A stretch of 64,000 bases of DNA, taken from positions 31,859 through 95,858 of the forward strand of contig DATY01000019.1 in the NCBI GenBank assembly GCA_002504905.1, read 5' to 3'. Origin of the DNA: Euryarchaeota archaeon UBA605 (GTDB lineage: Archaea; Thermoplasmatota; Poseidoniia; Poseidoniales; Thalassarchaeaceae). Shown piece by piece: positions 1-8,395 of this stretch. The translations under genes and the position numbers were made by a program. Numbering within the stretch: the stretch's first letter is position 1; every line of letters starts with the position of its first letter. The notes under the pieces are model-generated. The model saw nothing but the letters and a program-made list of their open reading frames with translations. It searched no databases and had not been told where the DNA came from.

Positions 1-171
1 CTTTCTGCAAAATTAGAAAATTTTGAAATTGTATATTTTGAGTTATTATCTTTGATTCATCTTATGCTGGCATCACTAGTATTTGTAATGATTACAAGTA
101 TACTAATGACTATCAAAGTTATAACGCTGTACGAAAAAAATCATGTTGTGAATGATACTATTGCTCAATGA
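1..171 (+). CDS. C-terminal end of a probable heme A synthase (CtaA/COX15-like), partial
   Basis: The frame is open from the first base and ends at a TGA at 169-171, giving the last 56 residues of a protein whose start lies outside the window. One strongly hydrophobic helix begins with the segment LIHLMLASLVFVMITSI and is followed by a short charged tail. Heme A synthases end in a helix carrying a heme-binding His near its outer end, and the IHLMLAS stretch resembles it. The next gene, 31 bases downstream on the same strand, is ctaB, the usual partner of ctaA. The assignment rests mainly on this neighbour plus the His in the helix; another membrane protein is possible. Confidence 0.5.
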   Translation, partial: LSAKLENFEIVYFELLSLIHLMLASLVFVMITSILMTIKVITLYEKNHVVNDTIAQ

Positions 172-202
172 CTTTCAAAGACTATTAGCAATAGGAGTGA
201 AT

Positions 203-1276
203 ATGGGAGAGACAAGGGCACTCATTAATTCGCTCTTTTCTTTAACGAAACCAAGAGTGGTTGTACTATTACAAATTACTGCAATGTGTGCAATTCTATG
301 TCATGATTTAATCGAGGCTAATAAGATTGATAGAGAAACTATAGAAACAATGACTATTGTATTTATTGGAGGTTACCTGACCGCTGGAGGTGCTAATTGT
401 ATCAATATGTGGTATGACAGAGATATTGACCCAATTATGACTAGAACCTCAAAAAGACCTTTGTCGGTCGGAGAAATTAGTTCACAGAAAGCTCTTTTAT
501 TTGGGATTTCAATTTCAATTATTGGAACATTATGGCTATTGGAAATGGCTAATGAAGTTGCTGCCTTCTGGGCATTATTCAGCATTCTTTTCTATGTATT
601 TATCTATACCATCTGGCTAAAAAGAACTAGTGTCCAAAATATTGTAATTGGAGGGATTGCTGGGTCAACTCCTCCAGTAATTGGTTGGGCAGCAGCAGAA
701 GGTGAAATTGAATTAGTAATGAATTCAACTCGTAACTTTATAGATTCTATTGTGAATATTGGAGGATACATGCCTTGGTTCATGTTTCTACTAATATTCC
801 TATGGACTCCACCACATTTCTGGGCTTTGGCGTTATACAGATCTGAAGAATATGAAAAGGTTGGAGTCCCGATGATGCCTAATGTTAAAGGAAAAGAAAG
901 AACATTAGTTGAAATGAAGATTTATTCAGTATTATTGATTTTACTATCTTTGACAACCCCCCTAGCATTTCAAGAACAAGATAATTGGTTAGAAATTTCA
1001 GATATAGATGCAAATATGTCTCTGGCCATTATTAACAGTCTAATGTTGAGCATATGGTATGGAGTTACTGTTTGGAAAATAAATGTAAATGAAAATAATG
1101 ATGAAAATAATAGAATGCCTACTGCTTCACATTCTTTTTTCATATCGCTAACATATCTAGCCATAATGTTCGTCATACTAGTATTGACAAGCAGTAATTT
1201 CATAATAAATGGAACAATACTAAGCACCATCTTAATTTTATACATAATTTTTAGAAATAAAGGAGTTAAGAAATAA
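203..1276 (+). CDS. ctaB: Protoheme IX farnesyltransferase (heme O synthase)
   Basis: UbiA-family membrane prenyltransferase that attaches a farnesyl group to protoheme to make heme O for heme-copper terminal oxidases. The first Asp-rich motif is NMWYDRDIDPIMTRT followed by RPL, and the CtaB signature WTPPHFWALALYRSEEY is present in the second half. Hydrophobic helices run through the chain. It is 357 residues, slightly longer than typical (about 300), partly from a loop near residues 170-200. The ATG at 203 is chosen because AGGAGTGA (193-200) precedes it; the frame is open further upstream, but that would overlap the preceding gene. Context with the CtaA-like fragment indicates an aerobic oxidase assembly operon. 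Confidence 0.93.
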   Translation: MGETRALINSLFSLTKPRVVVLLQITAMCAILCHDLIEANKIDRETIETMTIVFIGGYLTAGGANCINMWYDRDIDPIMTRTSKRPLSVGEISSQKALLFGISISIIGTLWLLEMANEVAAFWALFSILFYVFIYTIWLKRTSVQNIVIGGIAGSTPPVIGWAAAEGEIELVMNSTRNFIDSIVNIGGYMPWFMFLLIFLWTPPHFWALALYRSEEYEKVGVPMMPNVKGKERTLVEMKIYSVLLILLSLTTPLAFQEQDNWLEISDIDANMSLAIINSLMLSIWYGVTVWKINVNENNDENNRMPTASHSFFISLTYLAIMFVILVLTSSNFIINGTILSTILILYIIFRNKGVKK

Positions 1277-1345
1277 TTGTGTTTTCTTTCCCGATGGATT
1301 CAAGCACTAAACAGTTAGTTGCGGAACAGAAAAGGTGGTGGCCTG

Positions 1346-2599
1346 ATGGATGAGAAGGACCTGATTTTTGATTGGAACGTTATTGACTATGAAATCAAAA
1401 GAGATTCATCAAATCATCCACATGAGGTATGGTTCGATGATGAAACTCTAAGGGACGGTTTGCAAAGTCCAAGTGCCAGAAATCCCACAATTAAACAAAA
1501 AATCGAACTAATTGATTTTATGGAAAAACTTGGGATTCAAAAAGTAGATTTAGGATTGCCAGGAGCTGGACCTTTTCATGTAAATCATATAGATTCTATG
1601 CTATCTCATATGACTGAAAATTCATTTGAATTGAGACCGGGGTGTGCAGTTAGAACTGTAGTTGATGATATTAGACCTTTAGTTGATTTACAGGCTAAAC
1701 ATGAAGTACAAATTCAGGCAAGTGCATTCCTAGGAACTAGTCCTATCAGGCAATATACTGAAGGTTGGGATATGGATAGAATATTATCAACTGCTGAAAA
1801 AGCAGTTACATTTGCAGTTGATAACGATATTCCGGTAATGTTTGTCACAGAAGATACAACTAGAAGTAAGCCCGAAGAAATAAAACAAGTTTATACCAGA
1901 GCAATCGAACTAGGTGCCGATAGGATTTGCGTTTGCGATACATGCGGACATGTAACCCCTAATGGAGTTAGAAAGTTGCTATCCTTTATCCAAAATGAAG
2001 TGATTCCAGACTCAGGAGTTAAACGTAGAGATATAGAAGTAAACTGGCATGGCCATCAAGATAGGGGTCTTGGGGTTGCAAATAATTTAGCAGCCGTTGA
2101 AGTAGGTGCAGATGTAATTCATGGAACCGCATTAGGAGTAGGGGAAAGAGCAGGTAATGCTCCTTTGGATCAAACATTAGTAAATCTGAGTTTAATGGGA
2201 ATAATCAATAATGATTTGACTGCATTGAATGATTATATGCAAAAAGCACATGAATACATCGAAGTAGCCCTACCAAGAAACTATCCTGTATTTGGTAAAG
2301 ATGCATTCGAGACAGGTACGGGAGTACATGCAAGTGCCGTAGTTAAGGCTATGAAAAAAGGAGAACATTGGCTTGCAGATAGAATCTATTCCGGAGTTCC
2401 TGCCCAAGATTATGGTCTAGAGCAAGTAATCAGAATTGGACACATGAGCGGCCGTTCAAACATAACATGGTGGCTTAGTAAAAATAATTATCAAATTACT
2501 GATGAACTAGTTGCTCATCTTTTTACAATCGCAAAACAACAACGTAGATTAATGGATGATGATGAAGTTCATCTAGCAATAAAGAATTGGCAAAAATAA
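1346..2599 (+). CDS. HMGL-like (DRE-TIM) metallolyase: isopropylmalate/citramalate/homocitrate synthase family
   Basis: A Claisen-condensing TIM barrel of the LeuA/NifV/CimA family, 417 residues. The metal-binding and catalytic signature near the N-terminus reads ETLRDGLQSPSARNPT, where most synthases have RDGEQ; RDGLQ is the form seen in HMG-CoA lyases. The second signature, WHGHQDRGLGVANNLAA followed by GVGERAGNAPLDQ, is clearly synthase-like (HxH metal ligands, GERxGNA). Only about 100 residues follow the barrel, so the full LeuA allosteric dimer domain seems absent or reduced. The ATG at 1346 follows AAGGTGGTG (1332-1340). The acyl-CoA and keto-acid substrates cannot be read from sequence; leucine or lysine biosynthesis are the likely pathways. 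Confidence 0.78.
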   Translation: MDEKDLIFDWNVIDYEIKRDSSNHPHEVWFDDETLRDGLQSPSARNPTIKQKIELIDFMEKLGIQKVDLGLPGAGPFHVNHIDSMLSHMTENSFELRPGCAVRTVVDDIRPLVDLQAKHEVQIQASAFLGTSPIRQYTEGWDMDRILSTAEKAVTFAVDNDIPVMFVTEDTTRSKPEEIKQVYTRAIELGADRICVCDTCGHVTPNGVRKLLSFIQNEVIPDSGVKRRDIEVNWHGHQDRGLGVANNLAAVEVGADVIHGTALGVGERAGNAPLDQTLVNLSLMGIINNDLTALNDYMQKAHEYIEVALPRNYPVFGKDAFETGTGVHASAVVKAMKKGEHWLADRIYSGVPAQDYGLEQVIRIGHMSGRSNITWWLSKNNYQITDELVAHLFTIAKQQRRLMDDDEVHLAIKNWQK

Positions 2600-2643
2600 T
2601 GACTTATTGTTAATGCATGATTAACGAATACCTAAAACCCCTA

Positions 2644-2655
2644 CTGACATGTCAG
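2644..2655. promoter_or_regulatory. 12-bp perfect palindrome just upstream of the protease start
   Basis: CTGACATGTCAG reads the same on both strands and ends five bases before the ATG at 2660. It lies in a 60-base spacer and is flanked by CCCCTA and GGGG, which could extend it into an imperfect hairpin covering the ribosome binding region. It may be an operator or a translation-control hairpin; chance is not excluded. Confidence 0.3.
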
Positions 2656-2659
2656 GGGT

Positions 2660-5600
2660 ATGCGTTTGGCATTATTCGTAGTTTTTATTTTGCTTTCCGC
2701 ACCAATTTCAGGCTTAGTTTCTGCTGATGATAGAAATCAAGAAGAATTATCATCAAATACACGAGAATTGATTATTCCTACTTATTCAATTGCAGTACAA
2801 TTGGCATTTGAAAGGGTATCAGATTTAGAACAATATTCTACGGAAGAATTAGAGGATACTGGGCAATGGTTAGTTATCTCATCGAGTAACAAAGATGAAC
2901 AAATGAAAATGATCCCAAAATCAGTCACTATAGAAAGCGCATCTCAATTACGAGGAGCATATATTTGGAATCTCGAATCGACATCAAATATAGTAGAAAA
3001 ATTTGAAAAATTACTAGAAAATGGAGATATTGAGTCCTTTTCCCCCTTAATTAAGAAACAACAAGTAACACGTTCAATCCCTAATGATGAGGTATTTGAC
3101 GATCAATGGCATCTGAGAAACACGGGGCAAACATCGGGAACATTTGGAGAAGATGCAAATGTCACTTCAGTTTGGAATTCTTATACAGGCAATGGGATTA
3201 TAATCAGTGTAGTTGATGATGGCTTAGATAAAGATCATCCAGATATTTCACCCAATTATTCGCCTAATCATTCCTATGACTGGTGTAACAATGATGCAGA
3301 CCCTACTCCGACCAGTAATAATGGACATGGAACTGCAGCTGGAGGAGTTGCTGCTGCTGCAGGAGATAACTCAATTCATGTAGCAGGTGCAGCCTATGAC
3401 GCAACTCTTGCTGGTTCAACATTAATTGCATGTTGGGCAGGAGATTCTACAGAGGCTGATGCATTATCTTTCATGAACAATGAAACTCACATCTATACCA
3501 ACTCTTGGGGACCTAGTGATAATGGACAAACATTGGACGCCCCTGGGCCATTGATGTTAGCAGCATTTGAAAATGATGCTTATGAAGGTAGAAATGGACT
3601 AGGAAATATCATTACATGGGCAGCAGGAAATGGCCTTACAAGTGATGATAATGCTAATTATGACGGTTGGGCAAATAGTAGATTTACTATTGCTGTTTCG
3701 GCAATTACTCATTATGGAGAACAGTCATACTATTCTGAGCCTGGAGCGAGTATCCTAGTGGCCGCCCATTCTAACGGAGACGGTGAAGGAATAACTACAA
3801 CTGATATCCATGATGATCCAGATACAACATCAGATGATGCTGGCTATGATAATGGAAATGTGACAAATAGTTTTGGAGGAACTTCTAGTGCCACTCCTTT
3901 GGCTGCAGGTGTAATCGCTTTGATATTAGATGCGAATGAAAACCTAACCTGGAGAGATGTCCAGCATATATTGGTAAACAGTGCAAGAATGAATGACCCT
4001 ACAGATTCAAGTTGGGGAATTAATGATGCTGGACATGATGTATCCCATAAGTATGGATTTGGGGCTGTAGATGCTGGAAGAGCGGTTTCGTTAGCAGAAA
4101 ATTGGACAAATGTAGATGAGGAGGTGAATCTCACATTCGGACCGTATTTGCCATCATTTACAATCCCAACATCGACTAACTCATGGAGTGAATTTGATGT
4201 CCAAATTACTGATGATATTAGTTTAGAAAGTATAGATGTTGTAGTGGATATCGATCATTCCAACAGAGGTGATTTAGAGATAGTTTTGGAATCTCCAAAT
4301 GGTACTCAATCATGGCTGGCTGAAGAGCATAACGATGGAGGTAATGATTATTCTAATTGGATGTTTAACACGGTGCATCACTGGGATGAAAGTAGTTTAG
4401 GAACCTGGAAATTAAAGATAAGAGATACCACTTCAGGCACATCTGGTACACTTAATTCATGGCAAATGATAATCCATGGCATGAATATAGATTTAGACTA
4501 TGACGATGATGGTATTTCAAATGAGAATGAAACTTTAATTTGGGGAACAGACCCTTACAATGAAGATACTGATTCCGATGGATTGAATGATTATGATGAA
4601 ATTTTTGTTTATTTTACAAATGCAACGATGTCAGATACTGATTTAGATGGTTTATCTGATTTAATTGAAATATCAGTTTATCAAACCGATCCAAACAGTC
4701 AAGATACTGATTCTGATGGGTTAAATGATGGCGCTGAAATTAATCTATGGCAGAGTAATCCGTTGATCTTTGATGCAGATGAAGATTCTGATTTTTATTA
4801 TCACTTCAATGATTGTAATGATCAAGATGCAGAGATTAACCCTGGTAAACCGGAGAAATTAAATGGATTCGATGATAATTGTGATGATTTAATTGATGAA
4901 GGATTTAATTTTACAGATAGGGATAATGACGGGTTGAAAGATTGGCCAGAATATCATATTCATAACACTGACTATAGAAATGCAGATACCGACGGTGATG
5001 GATTAAATGACGGTTCGGAAGTTAACTTATACTCAGATTTAGGAGCAAATCCTTTAATCTTTGATGAAGATAATGACGGCGATACATGGTATTGGTTTGA
5101 GGACTGTGACGATAACAATATACTTAGATCACCTGGCTTACCTGAAGCTTTAGATTCGATTGACAATGACTGTGATGAAGAAATTGATGAAGATTTCATA
5201 GATTTAGATACTGATTCAGATGGCTTATCAGACTATGATGAGTATTATTTCATCTCAACTAATCCTAATGACGGCGATACAGATAAAGATGGATTACCGG
5301 ACGGTATTGAAGTCAATACATACGCAGAATTGGGAGCTAACCCACTTGTATTTGACGAAGACAGTGATGGCGATGGTTGGTACTGGTTTCAGGACTGTGC
5401 AGACGACGACCCAGATGTTTCTCCTTCGTTAATTGAAATGTTAGATAAAAAAGATAACGATTGTGATGGAGAAATTGATGAAGATTTCTATACAATTGAT
5501 TCTGACAATGATGGACTATCAGATTTCGAAGAATATCATAATATAACTTCTGATTATAATGATGAGGACACAGATGGAGATGGAATTAATGATGGAGTAG

Positions 5601-6478
5601 AAGTTTTAACTAAAATGTCTAATCCTCTGATATTTAACTATGATAATGATAATGACGAATACTATGATTTCGAGGATTGTGACGATTTAAATTCAGAAAT
5701 CAATCCTAATTCGATTGAAATCTGGAATGGTTTAGATGATGATTGTAACGAATTAATTGATGATAATCTGAAAAGAGAGAATCTTGTTCTTGTAATTCCT
5801 CGTACTCAGGTTATCTATAATTGGGATGCTGTTAACGAGAGTTTAATTTTTGGCCTAAATAATATTCCATCACAGGTAAATACAGAAATATCCTGGCGCA
5901 TAGGAGATTATGACTTATCAGAGAATCTCTCAAACCAAAATACAAGATTAGTCATTGATGAATTAGAATGTAGTAAGAATAAAGATAATCTAACTTTATT
6001 ACTATGTACAAATGGAACGAGTAGACAACTAATTACTGCAACAATTGTTGATTCAGGAGTTTCCACTGAATTTATCTGGGAACTTGATATGATTGTTTGG
6101 ATTCCACCCCCAACACTATTTGATAATTTAGTATCTTTCTTAACTAGTGGTTTGGGAATCTTATTATTATCTATGATTATGATGTCAATTCTATCTGCAG
6201 GCGTATTTGTTAATTACAGAATTAAGCAAAAGAGACTACTTGAAGAAGCCTATACTTCGTATAATATTCCTTCAAATAAAGTAGAATATGAATATTCATT
6301 TACAAAAACAGAATTACCTTCAGCACCAGATTTATCATTATTAGAAATGCAAAATAAGGCCTATGAAGAATCAATACCTAATCTACCCTCAACTATACCA
6401 ATGTTAACTATACCGAGTAAAAAAATAGATGATGAAGTTGAATTATTAGATTTACCTTCAAGAATAATTGAAGAATAA
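2660..6478 (+). CDS. Secreted furin/kexin-like subtilase (S8) with P domain, TSP3 and MopE-type repeats, membrane-anchored
   Basis: 1272-residue exported serine protease. Residues 1-22 form a signal peptide. A pro-region precedes the S8 domain with Asp186 (VVDDGLDKDHPDI), His223 (NGHGT), Asn324 (AAGNG) and Ser409 (GGTSSATPLAAG). Flanking motifs SWGPSDNGQTLDAPG and NLTWRDVQHILV closely match the proprotein convertases furin and kexin, more than ordinary subtilisins. A P domain follows (about 490-610, containing RGDLEIVLESPNGT). From about 615 to 1035 come thrombospondin type 3 calcium repeats (DxDxDG) alternating with four DC-rich modules. A membrane helix near 1155-1180 and a cytoplasmic tail of about 90 residues end the protein. 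The start is near the signal peptide and after AGGGG. It is probably a cell-surface convertase or digestive protease; substrates are unknown. Confidence 0.9.
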   Translation: MRLALFVVFILLSAPISGLVSADDRNQEELSSNTRELIIPTYSIAVQLAFERVSDLEQYSTEELEDTGQWLVISSSNKDEQMKMIPKSVTIESASQLRGAYIWNLESTSNIVEKFEKLLENGDIESFSPLIKKQQVTRSIPNDEVFDDQWHLRNTGQTSGTFGEDANVTSVWNSYTGNGIIISVVDDGLDKDHPDISPNYSPNHSYDWCNNDADPTPTSNNGHGTAAGGVAAAAGDNSIHVAGAAYDATLAGSTLIACWAGDSTEADALSFMNNETHIYTNSWGPSDNGQTLDAPGPLMLAAFENDAYEGRNGLGNIITWAAGNGLTSDDNANYDGWANSRFTIAVSAITHYGEQSYYSEPGASILVAAHSNGDGEGITTTDIHDDPDTTSDDAGYDNGNVTNSFGGTSSATPLAAGVIALILDANENLTWRDVQHILVNSARMNDPTDSSWGINDAGHDVSHKYGFGAVDAGRAVSLAENWTNVDEEVNLTFGPYLPSFTIPTSTNSWSEFDVQITDDISLESIDVVVDIDHSNRGDLEIVLESPNGTQSWLAEEHNDGGNDYSNWMFNTVHHWDESSLGTWKLKIRDTTSGTSGTLNSWQMIIHGMNIDLDYDDDGISNENETLIWGTDPYNEDTDSDGLNDYDEIFVYFTNATMSDTDLDGLSDLIEISVYQTDPNSQDTDSDGLNDGAEINLWQSNPLIFDADEDSDFYYHFNDCNDQDAEINPGKPEKLNGFDDNCDDLIDEGFNFTDRDNDGLKDWPEYHIHNTDYRNADTDGDGLNDGSEVNLYSDLGANPLIFDEDNDGDTWYWFEDCDDNNILRSPGLPEALDSIDNDCDEEIDEDFIDLDTDSDGLSDYDEYYFISTNPNDGDTDKDGLPDGIEVNTYAELGANPLVFDEDSDGDGWYWFQDCADDDPDVSPSLIEMLDKKDNDCDGEIDEDFYTIDSDNDGLSDFEEYHNITSDYNDEDTDGDGINDGVEVLTKMSNPLIFNYDNDNDEYYDFEDCDDLNSEINPNSIEIWNGLDDDCNELIDDNLKRENLVLVIPRTQVIYNWDAVNESLIFGLNNIPSQVNTEISWRIGDYDLSENLSNQNTRLVIDELECSKNKDNLTLLLCTNGTSRQLITATIVDSGVSTEFIWELDMIVWIPPPTLFDNLVSFLTSGLGILLLSMIMMSILSAGVFVNYRIKQKRLLEEAYTSYNIPSNKVEYEYSFTKTELPSAPDLSLLEMQNKAYEESIPNLPSTIPMLTIPSKKIDDEVELLDLPSRIIEE
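4805..5770 (+). repeat. Four tandem TSP3 + MopE-type DC-motif modules inside the protease gene
   Basis: Within the protease a block of roughly 95 residues is repeated. Each copy has a DxDxDG calcium loop pair, then NPLIF, an aromatic YW/YY pair, a DC(D/N/A)D motif, a Pro/Ser segment and a DNDCDxxIDE-type motif. The DC motifs begin near residues 718, 815, 912 and 1006, a spacing of 97, 97 and 94. The Cys pairs suggest one disulfide per module and the acidic residues metal binding, as in the family named after Methylococcus MopE. The DNA copies have diverged, so this is old duplication rather than a recent repeat. Confidence 0.75.
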
Positions 6479-6481
6479 GAA

Positions 6482-7831
6482 TCATGATTCTTCAGGAGAT
6501 GGATGTTCATTTTGCCCCCATTCAGCATCCGGACTTCCGCCTGACCATTCTCCTTCGATAGAAATATCTTCCACATCGTCATCTTCTCTCCATGGAGGTT
6601 CTCCGTCAGAACCGCTGATAATCAAACAACCTTCTTCATCCAGCCTTTTTTGTAGAGTTCTAATTCCTGATTTCATAGGTAACAAATGACCAATGGGGGT
6701 TCCTGCAGTCACGAATGGATGAGTAGCGGTACAAATCAATAAACCTCGATTTGGAGAATAGACATCATGACTAATCCCTGGTCTCTCAGGATCGGTAATT
6801 GTCGCGACAACTTCTCCTTCATCTACAAAACTACCAGCAGGTGCCAATATATCCAAAAGACCTCCTTGATCAGATCTAATCCAAACAGAACCGGACGCTA
6901 GAATCCTAAAATAAGGTCGATTAGGATAACCCGGAATCATTCGTAAACTCCTAAGAACATTTAGAATACCATAAATTGCTACTTGAACAGATTCTGGATC
7001 TGCTTCATTGGATCCACCGCCCTCATAAGTAATGCAACCAATACCAGATTTATTTGCAGCTCTTCTCAAAGATCCTTTTGGACCTTCATTATCTAGGATA
7101 GTTTCTATTCCAAATGACCTTGCTATTCGATTACTCTCAGGATGAGCTAGATTTGCTCTAATTTGAGGCATATTTGTCCTTCCAGGTGCCGCAGTATGAA
7201 GATCAATAACATGGTCAGAAGTTTGAATAATTGATTTCCATATACGATTAGCGATTCTAGAAGTTGTATTACTTTCACTGTTACCAGGAAAATTTCTATT
7301 TAGGTCGCGCCCATCAGGAAATTTTCGAGTTTGACGACGATATCCTGGGAGATTAATTATTGGAATTATTCTGATTGTTCCAGATAACATAGAAGGATCA
7401 ATGTCTTCTCCTGAACCAATGAAGTTAGGCCCACATAGGTATGTTAATGCTAGAGGTCCGACAAGTTCATTTCCGTGTACTGCGCCCAAAATTGTAACTA
7501 CTGGGCCCGGTCTCGAACCATGTATTATTGTTACTGGAATTGGCCAGGAGTCTCCAATTTCAACATCTAATAAGTTAAAATCAATTTTTCTTATACTACC
7601 TGGTTTTATTCTTTTACGATCGAATAGATGAGTTTTTGGCCCACTTTCTCTAGACCATTTCTTAGGTGAAGGTGATTTACGCTCAAATGCCTTTTCTATT
7701 TCTTTACGACGTTTTTTCGATAACTGATTAGCTACTTTGAGAGGCTTGTGCCGACGTCTATTTTTGCGTGGCGCTGGAGAATCTTTTCTAGCCATAGACG
7801 GCGATTCATTTTCTTCATCGGTAGCAGACAA
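6482..7831 (-). CDS. Succinylglutamate desuccinylase/aspartoacylase (AstE/AspA) family zinc hydrolase
   Basis: M14-like zinc deacylase or carboxypeptidase. The zinc and catalytic motifs are visible in order: GAVHGNELVGP (His and Glu ligands), then DLNRNFPG (substrate-binding Arg-Asn-Arg region), then VIDLHTA (third ligand His). The ITYEGGGSNE segment supplies a Glu typical of the catalytic general base. A lipoyl-like C-terminal beta domain contains GSVWIRSDQGGLLDI and is common in archaeal AstE-like proteins. The N-terminal 60 residues are basic and low-complexity. The start is uncertain: TTG at 7831 gives the longest form and an ATG at 7795 lies 12 codons inside. The true substrate (N-acyl amino acid or peptide) is unknown. 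It converges on the protease with three bases between stops and is divergent from the thioesterase. Confidence 0.82.
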   Translation of the reverse strand: MSATDEENESPSMARKDSPAPRKNRRRHKPLKVANQLSKKRRKEIEKAFERKSPSPKKWSRESGPKTHLFDRKRIKPGSIRKIDFNLLDVEIGDSWPIPVTIIHGSRPGPVVTILGAVHGNELVGPLALTYLCGPNFIGSGEDIDPSMLSGTIRIIPIINLPGYRRQTRKFPDGRDLNRNFPGNSESNTTSRIANRIWKSIIQTSDHVIDLHTAAPGRTNMPQIRANLAHPESNRIARSFGIETILDNEGPKGSLRRAANKSGIGCITYEGGGSNEADPESVQVAIYGILNVLRSLRMIPGYPNRPYFRILASGSVWIRSDQGGLLDILAPAGSFVDEGEVVATITDPERPGISHDVYSPNRGLLICTATHPFVTAGTPIGHLLPMKSGIRTLQKRLDEEGCLIISGSDGEPPWREDDDVEDISIEGEWSGGSPDAEWGQNEHPSPEES

Positions 7832-7918
7832 CGACTCTCGGAAGAGGTCCTTAAATTAAGATAGTCTGATGATTGATTTATGGAATAATTCAATTCCCTA
7901 TACCCTTTGTGAGACAAT

Positions 7919-8395
7919 ATGGAACATCAACATGACATTTCTGTACAAGATCAATACGCGCCGAATAGTATCTGTTTCGGTTGCGGCCCCGCCAATGAAA
8001 AAGGATTACAAATTAAATCATTTAGAACGGAAAATGGGCTTAAGATGGAGTTTGAAACTAAGATTGAACACCAAGCATTTCCTGGGATAATTAACGGAGG
8101 AATAATTAGTACTCTACTCGATTGTCATGGCAATTGGGCAGCAACTATAGCCTTAATGGAACATAATAAAAATGAGATACCTCCGTGCACTGTAACTTCG
8201 ACATTTAGTTTGAAACTGAAAAGACCAACTCCCTTGGATTCTAAATTAGAAATTACAGCTATTGTGAGCGAGTTAAATGATGATAGAGCATTGGTAAAGA
8301 TGACTTTGGAGGCAAATGGGAAAATTTGTGCTACTGGAGAAGGATTATTTGTAGCAGTAAAAGAAGGGCATCCTGCTTATCACAGATGGAATTAA
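7919..8395 (+). CDS. PaaI-like hotdog-fold thioesterase
   Basis: 158-residue 4HBT-superfamily protein, probably hydrolysing an acyl-CoA. The N-terminal FGCGPANEKGLQIK motif is typical of the PaaI/YbdB-like branch that carries a CFGCG-type leader, and PGIINGGIISTLLDCHGNWA holds the helix with the usual active-site Asp/Asn region. The remainder is the beta-sheet half. The start ATG is at 7919, 87 bases from the divergent gene start. Its stop overlaps the likely start of the helicase gene, suggesting co-transcription. The specific thioester is not predictable. Confidence 0.85.
   Translation: MEHQHDISVQDQYAPNSICFGCGPANEKGLQIKSFRTENGLKMEFETKIEHQAFPGIINGGIISTLLDCHGNWAATIALMEHNKNEIPPCTVTSTFSLKLKRPTPLDSKLEITAIVSELNDDRALVKMTLEANGKICATGEGLFVAVKEGHPAYHRWN

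Noticed and set aside
4495..5770. Considered as a recent DNA tandem repeat or CRISPR-like array because of regular spacing
   Set aside because: The regularity is at protein level (calcium and DC motifs); the DNA copies are diverged and the frame is coding.
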